Shown one piece after another: positions 29,757-40,112 of a DNA stretch of 64,000 nucleotides. Location of the stretch: contig NZ_CP036292.1 in the NCBI RefSeq assembly GCF_007751715.1, positions 6,393,339 to 6,457,338 of the forward strand. The letters are read 5' to 3'. Position numbers and translations under genes: made by a program. Source of the stretch: Rosistilla oblonga (GTDB taxonomy: Bacteria > Planctomycetota > Planctomycetia > Pirellulales > Pirellulaceae). Every line of letters starts with the position of its first letter. Position 1 is the first letter of the stretch. Below the pieces are notes generated by a model. That model was not told where the DNA came from. It saw only the letters and a list, made by a program, of their open reading frames with translations, and ran no database searches.

Positions 29757-31280
29757 ATGTCAAAGTGTTTCATCGCGTGGTTGGCGGTCGGTCTGTTAGC
29801 CGCACAAACAAACGTTGCCCTCAGTGCAACCTCTCATCCCAACATCGTCGTGATCTACGCCGACGACCTTGGTTACGGTGACGTTAGTTGTTACGGCGCG
29901 ACGGCTGTCGCGACTCCGCACATCGACCGGATCGCCGCCGAAGGGATTCGATTTACCGATGGCCATGCTCCCGCAGCGACCTGCACGCCGTCGCGATACG
30001 CGATGCTGACCGGACAATACGCTTGGCGTCTGAAAGGGACGGGCATCGCACGCGGCGACGCTCCCGCGATCATCAAGCCCGGCCGCGTCACGCTCGCTTC
30101 GATGCTGCAGGATTCCGGCTACAAGACCGGCGTCGTCGGCAAGTGGCACCTGGGACTGGGCCCCGACGAAGGAGCCGATTGGAACGGCAAGATCGCTCCG
30201 GGACCGCTGGAGATCGGATTCGATTATTGTTTCCTGATTCCCGCCACCGGCGATCGCGTCCCCTGTGTTTATGTCGAAAACCATCGCGTCGTCGATCTCG
30301 ATCCAAACGACCCGATCGAAGTTAGTTTCAAAAAGAAGGTCGGCGACGAACCGACGGGAGCCGAAAATCCCGAACTCTTAAAGATCCACCCCAGCCATGG
30401 GCACGATCGAACGATCGTCAACGGGATCAGCCGGATCGGATATATGTCCGGCGGCAAGCGGGCGCGTTGGGTCGATGAGGATATGGCCGATCGGATCACA
30501 TCGAAAGCTGTCGCGTATATCGAAGAAAATAAGGCCGATCCGTTTTTTCTGTTCTTCTCGCTGCACGACATCCATGTTCCGCGAGTCCCTCATCCGCGGT
30601 TTGTCGGCACGACGGCGATGGGCCCGCGCGGCGATGCGATCGCGCAGACCGATTGGTGTACCGGCGAGATCCTGGCGGCGCTGGATCGATTGAACTTAGC
30701 CGACAACACGATCGTGCTGTTTACCAGCGACAACGGCCCGGTTGTCGACGATGGCTACAAAGACGAAGCCGTTGAGAAGTTGGGGGATCACCGCCCGGCC
30801 GGCCCGTTTCGAGGTGGCAAGTACAGCAACTTTGAAGGCGGAACGCGGGTCCCGTTTGTGTTGCGTTGGCCCGCCAAAGTCAAAGCGAATCAAACCAGCG
30901 ACGCCTTGGTCTGCCAGATCGATCTGCTGCATTCGTTTGCCGCGCTGACGGGGCAAACGCTGGCTGCCGATGCCGGTCCCGACAGCCACAACATCCTCGA
31001 TGCCTTGCTGGGCGAAGATCCCAAAGGACGCGACCACTTGGTCGAACACGCCCGCACGCTGGCGCTGCGGCAGGGAGATTGGAAATACATCGAACCGGGC
31101 AAGGGTCCGGCAGTCAACAAAAACACCAACACGGAGGTGGGTGTCGCCCCCCAGGGTCAACTGTACAATCTACGTGCCGATTTGAGGGAACAAAAAAATC
31201 TCGCGGATCAAGATCCACAGCGGGTGGTTAAAATGAAGGCGATGTTGGACGAAATTCGATCCGATGGTGCCAGTCGATAA
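29757..31280 (+). CDS. Exported sulfatase (formylglycine-dependent)
   Basis: The 507-residue protein begins with a signal peptide (MSKCFIAWLAVGLLAAQTNV, cleavage near ALSA). It carries the type I sulfatase signature CTPSR at residues 76-80, where Cys76 would be converted to formylglycine. Metal-site residues lie in VVIYADDLGYGDVSCYG and VLFTSDNGPV, and GKWHLG supplies further active-site residues. It would remove sulfate from polysaccharides or small esters outside the cytoplasm. Planctomycetes have many for algal polysaccharide use. An in-frame ATG at 29721 would put 12 residues before the signal peptide, so 29757 is preferred. Confidence 0.93.
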   Translation: MSKCFIAWLAVGLLAAQTNVALSATSHPNIVVIYADDLGYGDVSCYGATAVATPHIDRIAAEGIRFTDGHAPAATCTPSRYAMLTGQYAWRLKGTGIARGDAPAIIKPGRVTLASMLQDSGYKTGVVGKWHLGLGPDEGADWNGKIAPGPLEIGFDYCFLIPATGDRVPCVYVENHRVVDLDPNDPIEVSFKKKVGDEPTGAENPELLKIHPSHGHDRTIVNGISRIGYMSGGKRARWVDEDMADRITSKAVAYIEENKADPFFLFFSLHDIHVPRVPHPRFVGTTAMGPRGDAIAQTDWCTGEILAALDRLNLADNTIVLFTSDNGPVVDDGYKDEAVEKLGDHRPAGPFRGGKYSNFEGGTRVPFVLRWPAKVKANQTSDALVCQIDLLHSFAALTGQTLAADAGPDSHNILDALLGEDPKGRDHLVEHARTLALRQGDWKYIEPGKGPAVNKNTNTEVGVAPQGQLYNLRADLREQKNLADQDPQRVVKMKAMLDEIRSDGASR

Positions 31281-31381
31281 ACAGGAACCGCGGCCACGAC
31301 TGACAACAGCGTGGTCGCATCGCAGCGGAAGCCGGGTGTCGGCGATTGTGTGCGTTAACAATGATCGGTGACAGGCCACCC

Positions 31382-32539
31382 ATGGCAAGACCGTACAATG
31401 TATTGCTAATGGCCGGGTCGATGGACGGCGGCGGCAGCGAACGACAGACCTTGCATCTGCTGCGTCATCTCGACCGGCAGCGGTTTGCGCCGCATTTGTT
31501 CCTCTGCTACCGACAGGGCAGCCTGTTGGACCAGATCCCCGACGACGTGCCGGTGACTGCGTTTTGGGATCAACACCGCAGCCCGCGGCTGTGCGTTCCC
31601 GGGGCGATCCACCGAATGCAAGTTCGGGCGCTCCGCGATCTGATCATCGCCAACAAGATCGATCTGATTTACGACCGCACGTTTCACATGTCGATGCTCG
31701 CCTCTCCGGCAGCTCGCGGCCTGCAGTGCGGACGCGTCGCCACGATCGTCAGCCCCCCGGATCGCGACGTACCGGCGGCCGAGACGCGTTTTGTGGCGGT
31801 CAAACGCTGGTTGTTGCGCAGATCCTATCGCCGCGCCGACGCGATCGTGACGGTCAGCCAGGCAGTTGCCGACGCCGCGGCTCGCTATTACGGCATCGAC
31901 CGGCGGCGTTTTCAAACGATCCACAGCCCCGTCGATCTGCAGGCGATTCGCAACGAAGCCGCATCGGCCAACGGCGATCCGGCGATCGATCCGGTCGATG
32001 TCAACATCGCCTGTGTCGGGCGAATGACCGAAGAGAAGGGACACCGTTTTTTGATCGACGCGATCGATTCGTTGCGCGATCATCCCGTCTTCGATTGCTT
32101 GCAATTGTGGATGGTCGGCGACGGGCCGCTGCGGTCGGCGCTGACCGCGCGAGTCCGCGAATTGAAGCTCGATCGGCAGGTCCATTTTGTTGGCCAGCGA
32201 GCGAGCGCGGTGCCGATCATTGCTCAGTGCCAACTTGCCTGTGTCCCGTCGCTGTACGAAGGCTTGCCCAACGTCGTGCTCGAATCGATGGCCCTGGGCG
32301 TGCCGGTGATCGCAACCACCGCCGGCGGGTCGCCCGAATTGTTTGGCGATCGCACCTTCGGCGACCTGGTTGCTCCCGGGGATAGCGCGGCGCTAGCGTC
32401 AGCGATTTTGCAATTTGCCGAAGAGCCCGAATCGGCGCAAGAGAAATCGATCCAAGCCAAGCAGCATGTCTGCGACAAGCATTCGATCGAGGCGGTTGTT
32501 CCGCGAATCGAACAGGTGATGTTGAGTGTCATTGAATAA
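31382..32539 (+). CDS. Glycosyltransferase family 4 protein
   Basis: The 385-residue GT-B enzyme transfers a sugar from a nucleotide donor. The N-terminal glycine loop is MAGSMDGGGSERQTLHLL, and the C-terminal donor domain shows VGRMTEEKGHRFLIDAI, MVGDGPLR, VHFVGQR, VPSLYEGLPNVVLESMALG and the E-x7-E type element. The product is probably an exopolysaccharide, lipopolysaccharide or glycolipid. The start at 31382 gives MARPYNVLLM; upstream in-frame ATGs at 31361 and 31346 are possible. It is followed 21 bases later by the von Willebrand protein with a well placed Shine-Dalgarno. Confidence 0.9.
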   Translation: MARPYNVLLMAGSMDGGGSERQTLHLLRHLDRQRFAPHLFLCYRQGSLLDQIPDDVPVTAFWDQHRSPRLCVPGAIHRMQVRALRDLIIANKIDLIYDRTFHMSMLASPAARGLQCGRVATIVSPPDRDVPAAETRFVAVKRWLLRRSYRRADAIVTVSQAVADAAARYYGIDRRRFQTIHSPVDLQAIRNEAASANGDPAIDPVDVNIACVGRMTEEKGHRFLIDAIDSLRDHPVFDCLQLWMVGDGPLRSALTARVRELKLDRQVHFVGQRASAVPIIAQCQLACVPSLYEGLPNVVLESMALGVPVIATTAGGSPELFGDRTFGDLVAPGDSAALASAILQFAEEPESAQEKSIQAKQHVCDKHSIEAVVPRIEQVMLSVIE

Positions 32540-32560
32540 ACTATTCTGGAGGCCTGGCCG

Positions 32561-33559
32561 TTGACACTCGCATATCGCCCCGATGACTTTGTGCCAACTC
32601 ATCGCCGCTTGCCGGGATGGATGCTGTCGACGCTGCTGCATATTGTGGTCTTGGTCGGCCTAGCGTTGATGATGGGGCAGGATTCTCACGGAACGGGGGA
32701 CGCGCCCGATCGGCCGGTGGGAATTGCGATCGTTCACCGGATGCCCGACCGAACCGAATACGAGACGGCTGCGGAACAATCTCAAGCGACCGAACAAGCC
32801 GCTGCGTCGCAGGCCGCATCGGCCGCACAAGGCTCTCAAGCTGCGCTCCCCGCCGACGCCGCTCCGCCACTAGATCTCGACGGCCTGCTAGCCGCTGCGC
32901 TCGACACGCCTCTGCCGGCTGGCAATCCGGGAGAGTCCGATGCGATGCAAGCCGCGGCGGCATCAGCGGGCAAACCGGGCATGAACCTTGGTCCCAGCGG
33001 ATCGCAGCACACGACCGAAGTCTTTGGGATCTCGGGGACGGGCAGCCGGTTCGTCTACGTCTTCGACCGCTCCGAAAGCATGAACGGTTTCGGTGGCCGG
33101 CCGCTGCTGGCGGCCAAGATGCAATTGGTTCGCAGCATCGATTCACTCGGCCCCGAACAAGAATTCCAGATTATCTTTTACAACAACCAACCGCGGCCAT
33201 TTGTCCCCCGCGGCCAGATCGTCCGTCTGCTCAACGGCGACGAACAGACCAAGCGAAGCGCCGAGCAATACGTTCGGGCGATGACCGCTTTTGGCGGCAC
33301 GCGGCACATGGATGCGTTGCTGATGGCGTTGCGGATGAGCCCCGATGTGATCTTCTTTTTGACCGATGCGCGAATCCCCCGCCTTAACGGTGCTCAATTG
33401 CAAGAGATCAAGGCCCGTGCGCAGCGCAGCGGCACGACGATCCACACGATCGAGTTCGGCGACGACCTGGAACCGCCCCGAGACAGCTTTCTACGCAACT
33501 TGGCAACCGACAACGGAGGCCAATATCGTTATCTGCACGTGGGAGCCCTGGATGGCTAG
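32561..33559 (+). CDS. Membrane-anchored von Willebrand A-like protein
   Basis: The 332-residue protein has one N-terminal membrane helix (residues ~19-39, MLSTLLHIVVLVGLALMMG), an Ala/Gln-rich linker (~65-150), and a von Willebrand factor A-like domain beginning FVYVFDRSESM. This keeps the DxSxS metal-ion site, with GGTRHMDALLMAL and VIFFLTDARIP downstream. The start is a TTG at 32561 with GGAGG eight bases upstream. The arrangement (membrane helix, disordered linker, VWA) is common in planctomycetes and suggests a periplasmic protein-binding role. It follows the glycosyltransferase by 21 bases. Confidence 0.75.
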   Translation: MTLAYRPDDFVPTHRRLPGWMLSTLLHIVVLVGLALMMGQDSHGTGDAPDRPVGIAIVHRMPDRTEYETAAEQSQATEQAAASQAASAAQGSQAALPADAAPPLDLDGLLAAALDTPLPAGNPGESDAMQAAAASAGKPGMNLGPSGSQHTTEVFGISGTGSRFVYVFDRSESMNGFGGRPLLAAKMQLVRSIDSLGPEQEFQIIFYNNQPRPFVPRGQIVRLLNGDEQTKRSAEQYVRAMTAFGGTRHMDALLMALRMSPDVIFFLTDARIPRLNGAQLQEIKARAQRSGTTIHTIEFGDDLEPPRDSFLRNLATDNGGQYRYLHVGALDG

Positions 33560-33758
33560 TTTTGCCCAACTTAATTCCGACGCATGGGTTTTTTTGTGCT
33601 TCACCTACGATACGATAGCACCTCGTCCAGCAAACCTATGCTGACCCGTTCGGGTTGCGATACGGAAGCATTCCCCAAATGCGCCCCGGACCGACGCACC
33701 TCGCCCACCACGGATCATCTTCCACAGCGTTCTCATTTCAACGAAGGAGCTAGACGGA

Positions 33759-35519
33759 ATGTCGCTCACCTATTCTCGCTTACGACTGCCGATCACGACT
33801 CTATTGCTAATGCTCTGTTTCACCGGGATGGTGATCGGGCAAGACGATCTCCCTGCGGATCCTGCCGCCGCAACCGCAACGGAGGTCGACGCCGAGGCAA
33901 GCGCCGCTGAACCGGCCACCGATCCGCCTGTAAGCAAGAAAGCGGCCTGGGTGGTCACCATCGACACCTGGTTCGGTGAGCATCTAGTCGGCCCGTTGGC
34001 GACGTTGTTCTTCTACGACTTTGGAACGGGAGTTCCCTTTGTCGTCGCTTGGCTGTTGGTCGCGGGAATCTTCCTGACGCTCCGCATGATGTTCATCAAC
34101 ATCCGCGGATTCTGGCACGCGATTCGGCTGACACGCGGCGATTACGACGATCCCGCCGACGTCGGCGAGGTCTCGCATTTCCAGGCGCTTGCGACGGCGT
34201 TAAGCGCGACGGTCGGCCTGGGGAACATCGGCGGCGTCGCTGTCGCGATCGGGCTGGGTGGCCCCGGAGCGGCGTTCTGGATCTTTATCGTCGGTTTTCT
34301 GGGAATGAGCACGAAGTTCGCCGAGTGCACGTTGGGCCAGCTGTACCGTACGAACGACTCCGACGGACATACGCTAGGCGGCCCGATGCGTTACCTGAAA
34401 GCTGGCTTGGCAGAAATGCGGCTCGGCTGGCTGGGGATGCTTTTGAGCACGATCTTCGCGATCCTCTGCATCGGCGCCAGCTTCGGCGGCGGCAACGCCT
34501 ACCAAGTCAGCCAGTCGTTGTCGGCGGTCAAAACGGATGTCGTCTTTTTGCAGAGCTATCCCTGGGTCTACGGCTTGGTGATGGCAATGGCTGTTGGTGT
34601 GGTAATCATCGGCGGCATCCAATCGATCGGCCGCGTGGCATCGAAGATCGTCCCCTTGATGTGTTTCGCCTATTTCGCGGCGGCACTGTGGATCCTGTTC
34701 CAAAACGTTTCGGCGCTCCCCGATGCATTTGCATTGATCGTATCGAGCGCGTTTGAACCCTACGCGCCGCTGGCGGGCGGAGCGATGGGAGTGTTGGTGA
34801 TTGGGATCCAACGCGCGGCCTTCAGCAACGAGGCGGGCGTTGGTTCGGCGGCGATCGCTCACTCCGCCGCCAAGACCAACGAACCTGTCAGCGAAGGAAT
34901 CGTGGCGTTGTTGGAACCCTTCATCGATACGATGGTCGTCTGCATGGTGACAGCATTAGTCTTGGTCGTCAGCGGAACTTATAACCCACGCATTCAAGAC
35001 CCGGATTCGCCCGATAGGTTCGCGTTTGTCGAAACCCATTCCCCCGAAACCGTCGTCGCTTCGGTTTTGGGATCGGTCGATCCCGACCAACCGCTCGACG
35101 AGCAAGTCGACGCCGCACGGGCAAAACTGGCGCATATGGTCGAGCACAAAGAAGGGGCCGGGATGACCTTGGTCGCCTTCCGCAGCAGCGGATTCCATTG
35201 GTTCGGCTACATCCTGTTTGCCGCAGTCGTGCTGTTCGCCTTCTCGACCTGCATCTCGTGGTCGTATTACGGCGAGCGATGTTGGGTCGGACTGTTTGGG
35301 ACGCGATCGTCGGTCATCTACAAACTGCTGTTCGTCTCCTTCACCTTCCTCGGATCGATCGTCACGGCGACCAACATCCTGGAATTCAGCGATCTAATGA
35401 TCCTTGGCATGTCGCTGCCGAACCTGTTGGGCGTCTTCCTGCTCAGCGGTGTCGTTAAGCGTGCTCTCGATAAGTACTGGCAGAAGTATCGCTGCGGATC
35501 GCTGGAAAGGATCCTCTAA
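33759..35519 (+). CDS. Sodium:alanine symporter family (AGCS) transporter
   Basis: The 586-residue membrane protein starts with a cleavable-looking signal (residues 1-28) and a ~45-residue Ala/Asp-rich periplasmic segment. The AGCS core follows: GNIGGVAVAIGLGGPGAAFW, KFAECTLGQLYR, GGPMRYL, and QRAAFSNEAGVGSAAIAHSA, a near-diagnostic family motif. An insertion of ~90 polar residues (NPRIQDPDSP to VEHKEGAGM) separates late helices, making it longer than the usual ~450-residue members. It would import alanine, glycine or similar with Na+. AGGAG lies about ten bases before the ATG. Transcribed alone. Confidence 0.92.
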   Translation: MSLTYSRLRLPITTLLLMLCFTGMVIGQDDLPADPAAATATEVDAEASAAEPATDPPVSKKAAWVVTIDTWFGEHLVGPLATLFFYDFGTGVPFVVAWLLVAGIFLTLRMMFINIRGFWHAIRLTRGDYDDPADVGEVSHFQALATALSATVGLGNIGGVAVAIGLGGPGAAFWIFIVGFLGMSTKFAECTLGQLYRTNDSDGHTLGGPMRYLKAGLAEMRLGWLGMLLSTIFAILCIGASFGGGNAYQVSQSLSAVKTDVVFLQSYPWVYGLVMAMAVGVVIIGGIQSIGRVASKIVPLMCFAYFAAALWILFQNVSALPDAFALIVSSAFEPYAPLAGGAMGVLVIGIQRAAFSNEAGVGSAAIAHSAAKTNEPVSEGIVALLEPFIDTMVVCMVTALVLVVSGTYNPRIQDPDSPDRFAFVETHSPETVVASVLGSVDPDQPLDEQVDAARAKLAHMVEHKEGAGMTLVAFRSSGFHWFGYILFAAVVLFAFSTCISWSYYGERCWVGLFGTRSSVIYKLLFVSFTFLGSIVTATNILEFSDLMILGMSLPNLLGVFLLSGVVKRALDKYWQKYRCGSLERIL

Positions 35520-35611
35520 GCGAGCCCCGCCCGATTCCAGCCGCTGGCGCACGAGCCGCGGCCAGCGACAGAGCAGCCGCGGCGACCAAAGCCTCGGCAG
35601 CCACTTCGATG

Positions 35612-35636
35612 GCGACCGCTAAACAGTGGCGGTCGC
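35612..35636. terminator. Possible convergent terminator hairpin
   Basis: GCGACCGC at 35612-35619 pairs with GCGGTCGC at 35629-35636, giving an 8-bp stem with a 9-base loop between the convergent symporter and dusB genes. Only a short T-run follows on either strand, so the assignment is tentative. The right arm touches the dusB stop codon. Confidence 0.4.
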
Positions 35637-36673
35637 TATTGAGCTGCTGCTTCGATGGCGTCGAGATCGCGAGGGAAATATTCCTCGACGACGCGGTAGA
35701 ATTCGCTTGCGCTCGAGACGCGAGCGACATGGGTTCGGAAGTGCCGGGCCCCAAACTTGCCTTGTGCGTAACAGCAAGCAAACTTGCGCATCAAGACGGT
35801 TCCCTTCGCTTCACCAAACCGCTCGACGATCATGTCGTAGTGACGCAGCATGCATTGCCGCTGCAATTCCAACGTCGGTTCGGCAGGAATCGGTTCGCCG
35901 CGGAGCGCCGCGTGAGCTTGAGCGAACAACCACGGTCGGCCCAGCGAAGCCCGGGCGATCATCACGCCGTCGACTCCATAGTTCTCAAACGCCGCGACAA
36001 CTTTGTCGGCGCTGTCGAGATCGCCGTTGCCGATCAACGGGATCGAACGCAGATGTTGTTTGATCTCCGCGATCCGGTCCCAGTCGGCGTTGCCGCTGAA
36101 GAAATCCTGAGCGGTGCGGCCGTGAACCGTCAGCGCCGCCGCTCCCGCCTCTTCGACCACCTTGGCAACATCGTCGCAATTGACGTTGTTCCGCGTGCAG
36201 CCCAGCCGAATCTTAGCGGTCACTGGGGTCGGCGCGCACGCCTCGACCAACCGGCTGATGATCTCGTACATCGTCTTGGGATGTTTCAGCAGATAGCTGC
36301 CGCTGTGCGCTTTTTCGGTCACCTGTTTCACGGGGCAACCGAAGTTGATGTCGACGACGCTGACTTGGTAATCGTCGACCAACCGCTTGCCGACCTTCGC
36401 CATCACGTCGGGCTGGTTGTCCCAGATCTGAACCGCCAGCGGGCGAGCTTCCTCGCGGACGCCCCACAGTCGATCGGGATGTTCGGCTTCGTTTTCATCG
36501 AGCCAGACAAAACCGCGGGCGTTGACCATCTCGGTCGCGTGCAAACCGACGCCGCCATATTCGCGGACGATCTGCCGGAACGCGTAGTTCGTGAACCCAG
36601 CCATCGGCGCCTGAAGAATCGGCGGATCGACTTTGATAGAACCGATCCAAAGAGGTGGGGGAGTCGATGTCAT
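35636..36673 (-). CDS. dusB: tRNA-dihydrouridine synthase
   Basis: The 345-residue FMN enzyme reduces uridine to dihydrouridine in tRNA. It starts with the TIM-barrel opening LQAPMAGFTNYAFRQI. It has the catalytic-Cys motif DINFGCPVKQV, RLGCTRNNVNCDDV, VHGRTAQDFFSG, PLIGNGDLDS and GVMIARASLGRPWLF, and a short helical C-terminal domain. Length and motifs fit DusB/DusA-type synthases; DusB is the most common single bacterial form, and I choose the symbol on that basis. It is co-directional with the response regulator 199 bases upstream. Confidence 0.9.
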   Translation of the reverse strand: MTSTPPPLWIGSIKVDPPILQAPMAGFTNYAFRQIVREYGGVGLHATEMVNARGFVWLDENEAEHPDRLWGVREEARPLAVQIWDNQPDVMAKVGKRLVDDYQVSVVDINFGCPVKQVTEKAHSGSYLLKHPKTMYEIISRLVEACAPTPVTAKIRLGCTRNNVNCDDVAKVVEEAGAAALTVHGRTAQDFFSGNADWDRIAEIKQHLRSIPLIGNGDLDSADKVVAAFENYGVDGVMIARASLGRPWLFAQAHAALRGEPIPAEPTLELQRQCMLRHYDMIVERFGEAKGTVLMRKFACCYAQGKFGARHFRTHVARVSSASEFYRVVEEYFPRDLDAIEAAAQ

Positions 36674-36872
36674 GCTGAAGAATTTGCCGAGCCAGAGGGT
36701 CGAGACTTGTCCGTTACGCGAGCTACTCAGCTTATCAAGCCGAGCCGCGTTTCAACAAGTGACGCCCGCCGCACAGCCGCCTGAAAACGGAGGCTCAGCA
36801 AATCGGAACGGGCTCGCCGATCGATTTCGATGCGATCGGTCGCTGCGGAAAAGAATTGCAGCGACGCGGCGG

Positions 36873-37298
36873 CTAGGTCCCGATGCAGAAGGGAGTCAGC
36901 GTTTGGGTGATGTGGCGTTGCAGGCTGGGCCACATTCCGGTCGATTTGGGGACAAAGTGGGCGTTGTCGTCGCGGACCCGTTGGATCATCGAAGGCGTTG
37001 CGCCGCCGCTGACGATCACCACCGGAATGTCCGACCAAGTCCATTCGCTGCGGATCATTTCTAGCACGCACATGCCGTTGCCCGCGGGCATATGGATATC
37101 GAGAACGATCATGTCGGGGCGATCGCGTTTGATCAGCACCAGTGCCGAGATCGCATCGTGAGCGATCGTTACGCGGAAGCCAAGATGCATGATCCGCCGC
37201 GACAATGCGGCGACCAGCTCGCGGTCGTCATCGGCGATCAGAATCGTCGGCACGGTTTGCGGATTGGGATCGGAATCCCCGCCAGTGCTATCGATCAT
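36873..37298 (-). CDS. Stand-alone response regulator receiver protein
   Basis: The 141-residue protein is a single REC domain: ILIADDDRELVAAL (acidic pocket), MIVLDIHMPAGNGM (phospho-acceptor Asp in LDIHMP), VVIVSGGAT and FVPKST (conserved Lys). There is no output domain, as in CheY/Spo0F-like relays. It could take phosphate from the REC-Hpt protein of the phosphorelay 8 kb away, but nothing in the sequence proves this. I start at the ATG at 37298 (MIDSTGG) with a GGAT upstream; an ATG at 37352 would add 18 residues. Confidence 0.85.
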   Translation of the reverse strand: MIDSTGGDSDPNPQTVPTILIADDDRELVAALSRRIMHLGFRVTIAHDAISALVLIKRDRPDMIVLDIHMPAGNGMCVLEMIRSEWTWSDIPVVIVSGGATPSMIQRVRDDNAHFVPKSTGMWPSLQRHITQTLTPFCIGT

Positions 37299-37352
37299 CA
37301 AACAATTCAGATCCGGTCTCGAATCTGCCCTACGAATAATGGAAGTCGGCAC

Positions 37353-37708
37353 AGCAATCGCCGTTGCCCGATCGCGGATCTCACCTGATCCACCGATCTG
37401 TTCATCGCGAGTATACGTTGCAAAATCGCATCGGCAGGGAAAGTTGAAAAGAACCTACGGCGATCCCCGCCGTTGCAAATCGGCGACATCCGATTCGCTG
37501 TGGCGTTGATTATTCGCCTCATCAACCGCCGTGCGACGGGGCGTGGCGACCGCCCAAGCATTGCGTTTACCTAACGTTTTCCCGATCCAACGCTCGATCG
37601 CCGCCGCGTTGCCGGGCCCGTTGGCATAAATTCTGCTTTGCTTGATGTCGCAACAGCCCTCGGGCCTCTCCCAATTCCATTTCGCCCCCCGCCGAAGTAA
37701 TCCACCTC
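37353..37708. other. 356-bp divergent spacer, no gene seen
   Basis: No credible frame on either strand between the receiver protein and the hypothetical gene at 37709. Short complementary pieces occur (CGGCGATCCCCGCCG near 37460), but no long repeat. Confidence 0.5.
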
Positions 37709-38587
37709 ATGCACGCTGCAATGCTGGCCGAACTGGCTTCCTCTCTCGCTCTTCACGGCCCGAGTTTGCTGGCCGATGGAGCTTCGATTCCCCCCGCCGC
37801 CCTGCAAGACTACTGGGTCGTGTCGCGGAATCGCTCGACCCGTTGGCATCAGACCCTGGCGATGCATCGCCAGCTCGATCGATCCGGCGACCGGATCGGC
37901 TTGCAAGCCTGGTGGGAACAGCACCTGCCGACGCTCGAGGAGATCCTGGTCAGCGAGATCCTGACGCGAGTCTACGCGGCGTTGGGGCACGGATTGGACG
38001 CAAAGCACGCCGAACCGGAGATCTATCCTGTGGTGCACAGCGTCCACATCAGTCACTTAGAGGCGCGGAACCGGGTGCTGGGGCTGATGGTCGCTCAGCG
38101 TGGCGGATCCAGCCAAACGACGGCTCGGCTGAATCAGTTGCGAAAATCGGTCGAACGCTGGACCGACGTCCTGGTTGCACAGATTGCCGCGGTCAATCCC
38201 GACGCCGCCCGCTATGGGACCGTGCTGGAACGAACGCTCGAGTTTGCCGATGAAGCTGCCGACCAGGCGGGAGCAGTTCGCCAAACCCATCGCCGTTTAT
38301 TGACAGCAACGCTTCGCAGCAGCTTGCTGCGTCAGATGCACGCAACCGCAGCCAACCCCGATGAAAACGGCAAGATCAGCGATGCGGTCTTGGTCTGCAT
38401 TCGACCCGATATGTTCGATTCGCTCGGCACGCTGCAGTCGTTGTGGCTACATCGCCTGAAACATTCGGCGGAACAAACCGACAGCGTGCTGACGCAATTG
38501 CTGGCGCCAAACCTCGCCACCGCCGACCTGCTGCCGGACTTCGAAGCCGTTCGCGCCCCTGAATTCGCCCGACGTTTGCGGCGCTAG
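37709..38587 (+). CDS. Hypothetical alpha-helical protein
   Basis: The 292-residue protein has no membrane segment, signal peptide or catalytic motif that I recognise. It is rich in Leu, Ala, Arg and His, with long amphipathic helices. Phrases such as YWVVSRNRSTRWHQTL, VHSVHISHLEARNRVL and SVERWTDVLVAQIAAVNPD would help family searches. The ATG at 37709 starts MHAAMLAELASS; no clear Shine-Dalgarno is seen, and 37721 is an alternative. The coding signal is supported by strong third-position GC bias and the absence of a competing frame. Likely a planctomycete-restricted family. Confidence 0.7.
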   Translation: MHAAMLAELASSLALHGPSLLADGASIPPAALQDYWVVSRNRSTRWHQTLAMHRQLDRSGDRIGLQAWWEQHLPTLEEILVSEILTRVYAALGHGLDAKHAEPEIYPVVHSVHISHLEARNRVLGLMVAQRGGSSQTTARLNQLRKSVERWTDVLVAQIAAVNPDAARYGTVLERTLEFADEAADQAGAVRQTHRRLLTATLRSSLLRQMHATAANPDENGKISDAVLVCIRPDMFDSLGTLQSLWLHRLKHSAEQTDSVLTQLLAPNLATADLLPDFEAVRAPEFARRLRR

Positions 38588-39321
38588 GGATAATGAACCC
38601 ACCCGGCACCGCAAACGTGGAGCGCGAACAAATAAAGGAGTAGAACCAGCGAGGAAGTCGGTCGCAATCCAACAAGTGGCAGCGGCTGTTATCTCCAAGC
38701 TGGTCCCGATTGGATACGCGTAAAACCACCGCACACTCCGCAGCAACTTTCGGAAATAGTCCGATCTTTCTCCATCGCGCCGTGCGACGACCGTCCAATT
38801 CCTATCCCTCATCTGGCTACGAGAGGCCAGCGAAGAAGCTCTGCTAGCAACCTCAAACAGCTCGCACCGGCGCCACACAAGTCGTCTCCTGACAATGAGT
38901 TACGACGACGATGCGTTTTCATCGCACCGGAACCCAAGGAGCTTTGGTCTGGAGAAGTCTGTCCGCCGAGCATTTCCCGCATCACCGACAGCCACGCCTC
39001 GGAAAAAACTTATTTCCCGTACATCTTTATCGGGCCCCCCGCCAGAGTATCGGCCAGGGGGAGAGCGAGTCCGAGTTACCGCAAGCCTTGGAAACCAGCG
39101 GTATTCTCCAGCGGGACAAATCCCCTTCTCCGCATTGGAGCGTCAGAGCAAACGGTAACCCGACGCGTATGCGAGAGCTTCACACAGACACTCGCTCACG
39201 CGTCGGGTTACCAATAAGCCCCAGATTCCAACAGTGATCTGCGTGGAATTCTCCAGCAGAGCGTGCTGAACGAGGGACCACTCTCCACGCCTCTTCCGAC
39301 GCCCACCGACGCGGAAAGCGA
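38588..39321. other. 734-bp spacer with one inverted repeat, no gene seen
   Basis: This long spacer separates the hypothetical gene (ending right) from the Tad operon (ending left), so it is a convergent region. Frames on both strands are short, lack start signals and have composition unlike the neighbours. The only organised feature is the inverted repeat at 39154-39212. Confidence 0.5.
39154..39212. repeat. GGTAACCCGACGCGT inverted repeat
   Basis: A perfect 15-bp arm, GGTAACCCGACGCGT (39154-39168), recurs inverted at 39198-39212, with the inner GCGAG / CTCGC extending the stem. It lies about 110 bases downstream of the Tad operon end on the minus strand. It is one of several distinct palindromic repeat families in this window. 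Confidence 0.65.
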
Positions 39322-40080
<759 letters not shown>

Positions 40081-40112
40081 TTCGTTAAACAGGTCAACAG
40101 AAGGTTGGTCGA